Origin: Clostridia bacterium
GTDB lineage: Bacteria; Bacillota; Clostridia; Oscillospirales; CAG-382
DNA length: 9,988 nt
Assembly: GCA_017560285.1 (NCBI GenBank)
Contig: JAFYOG010000096.1
Span: 1-9,988, forward strand
Reading direction: 5' to 3'
Part shown: positions 4,108 through 9,988 of the stretch, in pieces
Position numbering within the stretch: position 1 is the stretch's first letter
Layout: the number at the start of each line of letters is the position of its first letter
Translations under genes and position numbers: made by a program
The notes under the pieces: generated by a model
Databases searched by the model: none
What the model was told of the DNA's origin: nothing
Seen by the model: the letters and a program-made list of their open reading frames with translations, nothing else

Positions 4108-5464
4108 CCAACGCCTGCGAATAAATTTCCATACCTGCAAACAGCTCTTTAACAGATATATATTCGTCGCGCTGGTGGGCATTGCCTCTTTCGCTGCCCA
4201 AATAATTCCGTTCGGCTTCGATAGCACTGCCGAAAGCCACGGTGTTGGGCAACCACCTTGCATAGGTACCGCCCCCCATTGTATAAGGCTTGCATTCAAT
4301 GCCCAAAACGCTTTCGCAGGCATCGGTAAGCGCCTTTATCTTATTATCGTCGGCAGAAACGAAATAACCGTTAGATTGCTCTGCAACAACGGCTTTTCCG
4401 CCAAAGGGTTCAACCGATTTTTGTATATTTGCCATAATAACGCGGTAATCGTCATCGGGCAGGTATCTAATGTTAAAGTGCATTACTACCTTGCCGTTTC
4501 TAACCTCTATAACACCGCCAACGCAGGTAAGGTAACCAAAATCCGCATTGCTTGCGGCAATCCCAAGGCTGTTACCAAGGTATTCCTCGGTGGCAGTACG
4601 CAAAAAGCCAAAATAGCTTTCTTGGGGCAAAATACCGTTATCTATCAAATATCCCAACAGCATCGAAATAGCGCTTTTTCCGTTTTCGGGCATGGCGGCG
4701 TGGCAGGCTTTGCCAACCGCTTCTATTTTAACACCCTTATCGCAGTCAAAAACAAAAATATTTTCGGCAGGCAAAAGAGCTTTTTCGGTTTTAACCACCG
4801 CATAAGCCTTGCCGGCAACCGCGTTGGTAACCGTACCACCCTGTAATTCCAAAATATTTTCGGGCAAATCGCCAAACTGCACCTCTGCGGCAAGAATACC
4901 CTTTTCGCCTATGCAAACGGGGAATTCAGAATCGGGGGTAAACGAGAACATGGGGGGCTTTCTTACCTTAACGAAATAATCCAAATCGCTGCTGCCCACT
5001 TCTTCGTCGCTGCCTAAAATCAACCTAACCCTAAAGGGTAGCTTAATGTTGTTTTCCTTAAAAAACCGCAACGTATATAAAGCCTGAATAAAGGGGCCTT
5101 TATCGTCGTGGGTGCCTCTGCCCATTAAAATATTATCCAAAACCGTAAGCTTATAAGGGTCAACGCTCCAGCCGTCCCCTGCGGGCACAACGTCCAAATG
5201 GCAAACAATGCCGATTTCTTCCTCGCCTTCGCCAAAAAGAACGCTCATACAATGGTAATCGTGGTTTTCGGTAGCAAACCCGTATTTTTGGGCAAGCTCG
5301 GCAGCTTTATCAATAGCTTTTGCGCATTCCTTGCCATAAGGGTATATCCCCTCTGCCGCCGATGCAACCGAGGGAATTTCTATAATCTCTGCCAAATCGG
5401 CTATAGCTTGGCTTCGTATATCTTGGTTGACAAAAAAATCCTTTGCCGCTTGCTTAATTTCCAT
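4085..5464 (-). CDS. pepV: Dipeptidase PepV, M20 metallopeptidase family
   Basis: The 459-aa product is a cytoplasmic two-zinc dipeptidase that hydrolyses dipeptides with broad specificity, including Xaa-His types, supporting peptide use. The ligand set of the family can be read: H89 in VCHLDVVP with catalytic D91; D120 in GRGTHDDKGP bridging the metals; catalytic E154 and ligand E155 in GSDEEVGS; D178 in FTPDSEFP; and the late H430 in GNAHQRDEY. A lid/dimerisation domain interrupts the catalytic domain after about residue 185. Length is normal for PepV (about 465). The start ATG 5464 lies inside the last codons of the divIVA-like gene (11-bp overlap), indicating translational coupling. The 3' end overlaps yqfD antiparallel by 23 bp. 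A PepV-like M20 peptidase of slightly different specificity (for example a carnosinase-like one) cannot be excluded. Confidence 0.92.
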   Translation of the reverse strand: MEIKQAAKDFFVNQDIRSQAIADLAEIIEIPSVASAAEGIYPYGKECAKAIDKAAELAQKYGFATENHDYHCMSVLFGEGEEEIGIVCHLDVVPAGDGWSVDPYKLTVLDNILMGRGTHDDKGPFIQALYTLRFFKENNIKLPFRVRLILGSDEEVGSSDLDYFVKVRKPPMFSFTPDSEFPVCIGEKGILAAEVQFGDLPENILELQGGTVTNAVAGKAYAVVKTEKALLPAENIFVFDCDKGVKIEAVGKACHAAMPENGKSAISMLLGYLIDNGILPQESYFGFLRTATEEYLGNSLGIAASNADFGYLTCVGGVIEVRNGKVVMHFNIRYLPDDDYRVIMANIQKSVEPFGGKAVVAEQSNGYFVSADDNKIKALTDACESVLGIECKPYTMGGGTYARWLPNTVAFGSAIEAERNYLGSERGNAHQRDEYISVKELFAGMEIYSQALANLAELF

Positions 5465-6041
5465 TACCTATACCCTCGCGAAGCTTAGATAAAGCATCGC
5501 CGAACCGTCTTTCGGTTTCCATAACGCTTCGGTTCATTTCTTCCTGCTTAATGCGGAACTCCTCTGCGGCGGCAGAAATATCGTCGCACTTACGGCGGGT
5601 TTCGTCAATAAGAGCCTTTGCATCGTCTTCCGCGCGGGCGCGAATGTTCTTTGCATCTCTTTCAACGTCTTCCTTAGCTTGGATGGTAATAAATTCAGCT
5701 TCCTTTTCCGCATTGCGAATAATCTCTGCGGCGCGGTTGTCTGCTACCACCATTTTTTCGCCTATTTCCGCATAAAGCGCCTCGTATTCTTCCTGCTTTT
5801 TGGCAAGCTCGGCTTCGTGGGCTCTTGCGGTTTCCTCTATAAGCTCGCGCAGCTCGGCAATTTCATCCCGCAATCTGCCGTTTTCCGCTTGGGATTCGCG
5901 CAGCTGTGCTTCGTAATTTTTTACGTTGCTTTCATAGGTATCGCTTAACGAAACTATAAAGCTGTCAACAGCTTCGGGATCGTAGCCTTTAAATTTTTTC
6001 TTGAAATAGGTTTCTGCCACGGCATTCACCAAACCTTTCAC
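5454..6041 (-). CDS. DivIVA-domain coiled-coil protein
   Basis: The 195-aa product opens with the DivIVA membrane-binding module: FKGYDPEAVDSF at residues 17-28. With the GTG 6041 start the motif residues F17-K18-G19-Y20 fall at the same positions as F17-R18-G19-Y20 of Bacillus subtilis DivIVA, which supports this start. The rest is a long coiled coil rich in Glu, Ala, Lys and Arg (about 30-190), with a break near 90-95. DivIVA proteins bind negatively curved membrane at division sites and poles and recruit partners. Other family members include GpsB and SepIVA-like proteins, and this one may be a paralogue, not the canonical ylm-cluster DivIVA, because its neighbours are pepV and a symporter. 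The ribosome binding site is weak (AAGGT about 13 nt upstream); GTG 6029 with AAAGG is a possible later start. Confidence 0.85.
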   Translation of the reverse strand: MKGLVNAVAETYFKKKFKGYDPEAVDSFIVSLSDTYESNVKNYEAQLRESQAENGRLRDEIAELRELIEETARAHEAELAKKQEEYEALYAEIGEKMVVADNRAAEIIRNAEKEAEFITIQAKEDVERDAKNIRARAEDDAKALIDETRRKCDDISAAAEEFRIKQEEMNRSVMETERRFGDALSKLREGIGNGN

Positions 6042-6053
6042 AAATATATATTT

Positions 6054-6082
6054 ACCTTAACACATAAAGCAAAAAATGTCAA
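6054..6082 (-). promoter_or_regulatory. Possible promoter of the divIVA-pepV operon
   Basis: On the - strand there is a perfect TTGACA (6082-6077), a 17-nt spacer and TAAGGT (6059-6054), which keeps only the most conserved T, A and final T of the -10 box. The resulting leader before GTG 6041 would be very short (about 6 nt). The -35 box overlaps the start codons of the divergent symporter gene. TTGCTT (6072-6067) with TATATT (6048-6043) is an alternative that would require a later translation start. Confidence 0.35.
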
Positions 6083-7359
6083 TGGAGGCGTTAAAAATCC
6101 TTAGCCAATTAAAAAACATAATTTGGGGTACGCCAACCCTTGGGTTGCTTCTTTCCTTGGGGGTATATTTCACCCTAAAAAGCGGCTTTTACCGCAAAAG
6201 CGCAATCAAAAAAACAATAACCCATACCTTGGGCTCTTTAAAGCAAAAGGGCAACGGCGAAATTTCGCCCTTTGCCGCCGTGGCAACCGCCTTGGGGGGC
6301 ACTGTGGGAATAGGCAGTATCGTGGGAATGGGCTATGCGGTTTCTTCGGGGGGCGCAGGCAGTATTTTCTGGATGTGGGTATGCTCGTTTTTCGGTATGG
6401 GTCTAAAATACGCCGAGGTAAGAATAGCCCTAAACCGCCGCACCCTAACAAAGCAAGGTCGCTTTGGGGGCGCCCCATTCCGCCTTGGGGAAATGGGGTA
6501 CAAAAAAACCGCACTGCTGTTTTGCTTGCTGTGTCTTGCGGTTTCCTTTTTTACGGGGAACCTTACCCAAACCGGCGTTATGTACGATTTTTTCGAAAGC
6601 ATAGGGGCTTCAAAGCTTTTTTCGGCGCTGTTGTGCCTAATAATCATAGGCATTGCCCTTTTTGGGGGCAGAAAGCGTATTGCCGCAATAAACAGTTTTA
6701 TAGTTCCTGCATTTTCGGCGGTATATTTACTGTGCGCCCTTTGTATAATTATATTAAACTTTAAAAATTTGGGCAGTGCAATAAGCGCGGTGTTCAGCCA
6801 AGCCTTTGGCTTTAGGGCAATAAGCGGCGGCTTTTCGGGGGCAGTGCTTGCACAGGTTATCCGCGAGGGCTTTGCCCGAAGTCTGTTTTCCAACGAAGCA
6901 GGCATGGGCTCATCTCCCCTTGCCCACGCAACGGGGAATACAAGCCCTGCGGTACAAGGCGAATGGGGCATATTCGAGATTTTTTTCGATACCTTTATCA
7001 TTTCCACCGCTACCGCACTGTGCCTGCTTTCCTCAAACAGCAATTCGGTTCCCGCAATGTTTTTGTCCACCTTCGGCAATATGGGTATTTATCTGTTCGG
7101 AACCCTTATATCGGTATTCGCCTTTGCATCGGTAATAAGCTGGTGCTATTACGGCGAATGCTGTATAGCCTATATGTTTAAATCACCAAAAATCCCAAGC
7201 ATAGCCTACCGCGTTATTTTTGCCGCGGTAACCCTGCTCGGCGGGTTTGTTTCCAACACCGCTTTATGGGAGCTTGCCGATATACTTAACGCGTTAATGA
7301 TGTTTCCAAACCTGTTTCTGCTGTTTAAATGCCGTAACGAAATCGAAAGGATGGTATGA
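6082..7359 (+). CDS. Sodium:amino acid (alanine/glycine) symporter, AGCS family
   Basis: The 425-aa product is a multi-spanning transporter. Family landmarks are the SPFAAVATALGGTVGIGSIVG region (62-82), GGAGSIFWMWV (90-100) followed by GMGLKYAE (105-112), FFTGNLTQTG (157-165), FSNEAGMGSSPLAHA (269-283), DTFIISTATAL (303-313) and SWCYYGEC (353-360). AGCS proteins import alanine or glycine with sodium or proton. Two points are odd: the usual G-x-G-N-I-A-G has Ser79 where Asn is normal, and the region after helix 8 is short (family members are usually about 440-490 aa). ATG 6082 gives the typical N-terminus (MEALKILSQLKNIIWGTP); ATG 6076 would add MS. Neither has a recognisable ribosome binding site upstream. 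The stop is 3 bp before the ATPase start, so the two genes are probably one operon. Confidence 0.9.
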   Translation: MEALKILSQLKNIIWGTPTLGLLLSLGVYFTLKSGFYRKSAIKKTITHTLGSLKQKGNGEISPFAAVATALGGTVGIGSIVGMGYAVSSGGAGSIFWMWVCSFFGMGLKYAEVRIALNRRTLTKQGRFGGAPFRLGEMGYKKTALLFCLLCLAVSFFTGNLTQTGVMYDFFESIGASKLFSALLCLIIIGIALFGGRKRIAAINSFIVPAFSAVYLLCALCIIILNFKNLGSAISAVFSQAFGFRAISGGFSGAVLAQVIREGFARSLFSNEAGMGSSPLAHATGNTSPAVQGEWGIFEIFFDTFIISTATALCLLSSNSNSVPAMFLSTFGNMGIYLFGTLISVFAFASVISWCYYGECCIAYMFKSPKIPSIAYRVIFAAVTLLGGFVSNTALWELADILNALMMFPNLFLLFKCRNEIERMV

Positions 7360-7362
7360 TAT

Positions 7363-9840
7363 ATGTGGTATCACGGCAATCTAAAGGATTTACTTTTTCA
7401 ATTAGAAACAACCGAAAAGGGCTTAACCTCCCCGCAGGCAGAGCAACGGCTGGCACAAAACGGCAAAAACCGTTTGTCTGCTCCAAACAAAAAAGGCTTT
7501 ATCGCCAAATTTTTTGCCGCGTTGCTCGATAGAATGACAATAGTTTTGCTTATCGCCGCGGCAATATCCTTTGCCACCGCAATAATAACAGGCGATGGCT
7601 TTGCCGACCCCCTAATAATACTTATAATAGTAATGGCAAACGCGGTTATTGCGGTTATACAGGAAAACCGCGCCGAAAGGGCGTTAGAGGCGTTAAAAAG
7701 AATGTCCTCCCCCGAAACCACGGTTATCCGCGACGGCAGACCAAAGCGCATCCCCAGCGAGGATTTAACCGTTGGCGACGTGTTTTTGTTAGAAAAAGGG
7801 GATATAGTCCCCTGCGATGCAAGATTATTAAGCTCTAACCGGCTTTTGGTGGATGAATCTGCCCTAACGGGCGAATCTGCAGGGGTACATAAAAACCACA
7901 AATCCGGCGTTCAGGGCAATGCCCCTATATCTGAAATAGCCAATTCGGTGTTTACCTCATCCCACGTTATTTCGGGCAGAGCCACCGCCGTTGCGGTAAA
8001 AACGGGAATGGAAACCTGCGTGGGCGAAATAGCAAATATGCTAACCGCCGATTCCGAGCAAACACCCCTGCAAAAGCGGCTTGCAAAGCTAAGCCTTGCG
8101 CTGGGTAACCTAACCATATTTATCTGCCTTGGGCTGTTTGTGTTTTCGTTGCTAAAGGGCATGGCAGTGGGCGAAATGTTCGTTACCTCGGTATCGCTTT
8201 CGGTTGCCGCCATACCCGAAGGGTTACCTGCTATCGTAACGGTGGTGCTTTCGGCAGGGGTGCAAACCATGGCGCGCCGCCGTGCGGTTGTAAAACGCCT
8301 GCCTGCGGTAGAAACCTTAGGCTGTGCCCAAATAATCTGCTCTGATAAAACGGGCACGCTCACCTGCAACAAAATGGCAGTAACGCAAATTTACGGCAAC
8401 AAAGAGGAGCTTATAAAAGCCTTTGCCCTTTGCAATAACGATTCTTCCCCCACAGAGCTTGCGCTAACCGATTACGTTTCCGATTTTCAGCACTACCGAA
8501 GCCTTTATCCAAGGGTAGACGAAATCCCCTTCGATTCGGTAAAAAAATATATGGTTACGGTTAATAAAGATAACGAGGGCTATACCGTATATATAAAGGG
8601 CGCACCGGATATAATATCCGCCTATTGCCCGCAGAACAAAGACGAAATTACCGCCCAAACCCAACTTTATGCATCCGAAGCCCTGCGGGTAATGGGCTTT
8701 GCCAAATACCGCACCAATCAACTGCCCCATAACCCCCTAAAGGGCAGGTTCGAATTTTTAGGGCTCTGCGGTATATCCGACCCGCCCCGCCCAGAGGCGG
8801 CGGAAGCTATAAAGGTCTGCAAAAAAGCGGGTATAAGAACCATAATGATAACCGGCGACCATAAAGATACCGCCCGCGCCATCGCAATAAAGCTTGGCAT
8901 AACCGATAAAAACGGCTTGGTTTATACCGAAAAGGAGCTAAACGGGCTTAACGATAGGGAATTCTTAAAAATAGCCGAAAAATGCAACGTTTTCGCCCGC
9001 GTAACCCCATCCTTTAAGCTTCGCATAGTTTCTGCACTAAAGCAAAAGGGCTACGTTGTGGCAATGACAGGGGACGGCGTAAACGATGCCCCCGCACTAA
9101 AAAAAGCAGATATAGGCTGTGCAATGGGCATAAGCGGCACCGAGGTGGCAAAGGAATCGGCAGATATGATCTTAACCGACGATAATTTTTCCACCGTGGT
9201 TTCGGCAGTGCGAGAGGGCAGGGGCATATACGAAAACATCCGCCGCGCGGTACACTTTTTGCTTTCCTGCAATATCGGCGAGCTGTTCACCGTGTTTTTT
9301 GCAATAATCGTTTCCTTGCCAAGCCCGTTATCCGCAATCCAGCTTTTGTGGGTAAACCTAACCACCGATTCCTTGCCCGCCATTGCCTTAGGGCTGGAAA
9401 AAGCATCCGACAGCCTAATGGAGCGCCACCCCATAAAACCCAACGCACCGCTGTTTTCCGCCCACAGAATATTCCGCATCGCCTTCGAGGGCATTCTTAT
9501 CGGCAGCTTAGCCATATCCGCCTTTGTTATCGGCAATAACCTGCGTGGCTTTACCGTGGGCAGAACAATGTGCTTTTTGGTGTTGGCGGTATCCCAGCTT
9601 TTTCATTCCTTTAATATGCGTACCGAAAAAAGCATTTTCTCCGGCGATGCAAAGCCAAACCCCTTTGTGTGGCTTGCCTTCGGGCTGTGCTTTGCGCTTC
9701 AGTCATCGGTAATTATTATCCCCGCCGCCGCAAATTTGTTTGGCGTAACCGCCCTAACCTTAACCGAATGGGCTGTTTGCATTTCGCTTTCGGTTTGCCC
9801 CATAGCGGTTTGCGAAGTTTACAAAAAGTTAAAACAATAA
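7363..9840 (+). CDS. P2A-type cation-transporting ATPase (probable Ca2+ exporter)
   Basis: The 825-aa product has all P-type ATPase modules in order: an N-terminal cation ATPase segment (1-50), membrane helices M1-M2 (about 55-100), actuator domain with TGES (169-172), M3-M4 with PEGLPA (285-290), phosphorylation site D328 in CSDKTGT, nucleotide domain with KGAPD (412-416), TGDGVNDAP hinge (569-577), and M5-M10 (about 625-820). Residues equivalent to the calcium ligands of SERCA can be picked out: E286, N637, E640, N665, T668 and D669, which argues for calcium or manganese, not sodium/potassium. The M8 position of SERCA E908 appears to be Q745, so one of the two sites is probably lost, as in single-site pumps. 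ATG 7363 follows AAAGGATGG at the end of the symporter gene. The pump would expel calcium from the cytoplasm using ATP. Confidence 0.93.
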   Translation: MWYHGNLKDLLFQLETTEKGLTSPQAEQRLAQNGKNRLSAPNKKGFIAKFFAALLDRMTIVLLIAAAISFATAIITGDGFADPLIILIIVMANAVIAVIQENRAERALEALKRMSSPETTVIRDGRPKRIPSEDLTVGDVFLLEKGDIVPCDARLLSSNRLLVDESALTGESAGVHKNHKSGVQGNAPISEIANSVFTSSHVISGRATAVAVKTGMETCVGEIANMLTADSEQTPLQKRLAKLSLALGNLTIFICLGLFVFSLLKGMAVGEMFVTSVSLSVAAIPEGLPAIVTVVLSAGVQTMARRRAVVKRLPAVETLGCAQIICSDKTGTLTCNKMAVTQIYGNKEELIKAFALCNNDSSPTELALTDYVSDFQHYRSLYPRVDEIPFDSVKKYMVTVNKDNEGYTVYIKGAPDIISAYCPQNKDEITAQTQLYASEALRVMGFAKYRTNQLPHNPLKGRFEFLGLCGISDPPRPEAAEAIKVCKKAGIRTIMITGDHKDTARAIAIKLGITDKNGLVYTEKELNGLNDREFLKIAEKCNVFARVTPSFKLRIVSALKQKGYVVAMTGDGVNDAPALKKADIGCAMGISGTEVAKESADMILTDDNFSTVVSAVREGRGIYENIRRAVHFLLSCNIGELFTVFFAIIVSLPSPLSAIQLLWVNLTTDSLPAIALGLEKASDSLMERHPIKPNAPLFSAHRIFRIAFEGILIGSLAISAFVIGNNLRGFTVGRTMCFLVLAVSQLFHSFNMRTEKSIFSGDAKPNPFVWLAFGLCFALQSSVIIIPAAANLFGVTALTLTEWAVCISLSVCPIAVCEVYKKLKQ

Positions 9841-9861
9841 ACGATATATGTTAATAAATAT

Positions 9862-9908
9862 AAACTATTCTCCTATAGTATAAATAACAGGAGAATAGTT
9901 TGTTTTTT
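9862..9908 (+). terminator. Terminator-like hairpin after the ATPase, overlapping the next gene's ribosome binding site
   Basis: AAACTATTCTCCT (9862-9874) and AGGAGAATAGTTT (9889-9901) form a perfect 13-bp stem with a 14-nt loop, followed by G and six T (9903-9908). It lies 22 bp after the ATPase stop. Its 3' arm contains AGGAG (9889-9893), the only plausible ribosome binding site of the next gene, so the hairpin may be a terminator, a translation-controlling structure, or both. Confidence 0.7.
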
Positions 9909-9988
9909 ATGGAGAAAAATATCCTTTTCGAAAACGCACCCGTAAAATTGGCAGATAACGAATATATCCGCATCCGCGGTAGACATAC
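9900..9988 (+). CDS. N-terminus of a truncated gene, possibly UvrA-like ABC ATPase
   Basis: The frame is open to the right edge. From ATG 9909 it reads MEKNILFENAPVK, then LADNEYIRIRGRH. The phrase YIRIRG is how many UvrA-type excision-repair ATPases begin (Y-I-x-I-R-G-A before the Walker A region), but only about 26 residues are present and no ATP-binding motif is visible, so this is a guess. Two starts compete: ATG 9909, 15 nt after AGGAG, or the in-frame TTG 9900 at 6 nt, which would add MFF. The second spacing is better. The 14-nt loop region has an imperfect -10 (TATAGT, 9874-9879), but no promoter can be assigned with confidence. Confidence 0.45.
   Translation, partial: MFFMEKNILFENAPVKLADNEYIRIRGRH

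Noticed and set aside
4175..4846. Long + strand ORF opposite pepV
   Set aside because: pepV has full catalytic motifs on the other strand; this is a shadow frame without a start site signal.
6333..7079. 248-codon - strand ORF opposite the symporter gene
   Set aside because: The symporter frame holds all AGCS motifs. The antisense frame is open because of the GC-rich third-position bias and has no recognisable domain.
7398..9536. Several - strand ORFs opposite the ATPase
   Set aside because: The ATPase is intact over its whole length with all motifs in frame; the antisense frames are shadows.
1..9988. CRISPR array, insertion sequence, integrase, phage or ribosomal RNA genes
   Set aside because: No regularly spaced direct repeats, transposase or integrase motifs, or rRNA-like stretches were seen on either strand.

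Overview
The window looks like a chromosomal segment from an endospore-forming member of the Clostridia (Bacillota), plausibly an Oscillospiraceae-type gut or environmental anaerobe. The grounds are the sporulation genes ylbJ and yqfC-yqfD, a DivIVA-domain protein, a PepV-type dipeptidase, a Bacillus-like UAG-free use of AGGAGG ribosome binding sites, and consensus sigma-A promoters. The genus cannot be named from this sequence. Most of the window is ordinary chromosomal housekeeping, and I did not find an obvious new defence, toxin or mobile system.

Layout. Positions 1-86 hold the C-terminal membrane anchor of a gene on the + strand, closed by a bidirectional terminator. Positions 183-1240 hold a visibly AT-richer accessory pair: a secreted lipoprotein gene (-) and a small ribbon-helix-helix regulator gene (+). 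They diverge around a perfect 9-bp inverted repeat that covers the -10 box of the lipoprotein promoter. Next comes a structured intergenic element (about 1128-1254), then tRNA-Leu(GAG) on the - strand with its own consensus promoter and terminator. A small cysteine-rich protein gene (-) follows.

Positions 1751-4107 are a divergent sporulation block: ylbJ (-) and yqfC-yqfD (+), separated by only about 40 bp. The yqfD gene converges on pepV (-), which is preceded by and overlaps a divIVA-like gene (-). The terminator of pepV appears to lie inside the yqfD coding sequence. Diverging from divIVA is a + strand pair: an AGCS-family sodium:amino acid symporter and a P2A-type (calcium) ATPase, only 3 bp apart. 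A terminator-like hairpin follows the ATPase and overlaps the ribosome binding site region of a last, truncated + strand gene that may be UvrA-like.

How the genes fit together. ylbJ, yqfC and yqfD belong to the mother-cell (sigma-E) sporulation programme in Bacillus and Clostridia. The symporter and the ATPase are both cation-coupled membrane transporters and are probably co-transcribed. The divIVA-pepV pair is translationally coupled, but no functional link is obvious. The RHH regulator and lipoprotein form the only pair in the window that reads like a self-contained regulated accessory module. Coordinates and motifs were read by eye; no alignment, folding or database search was run.
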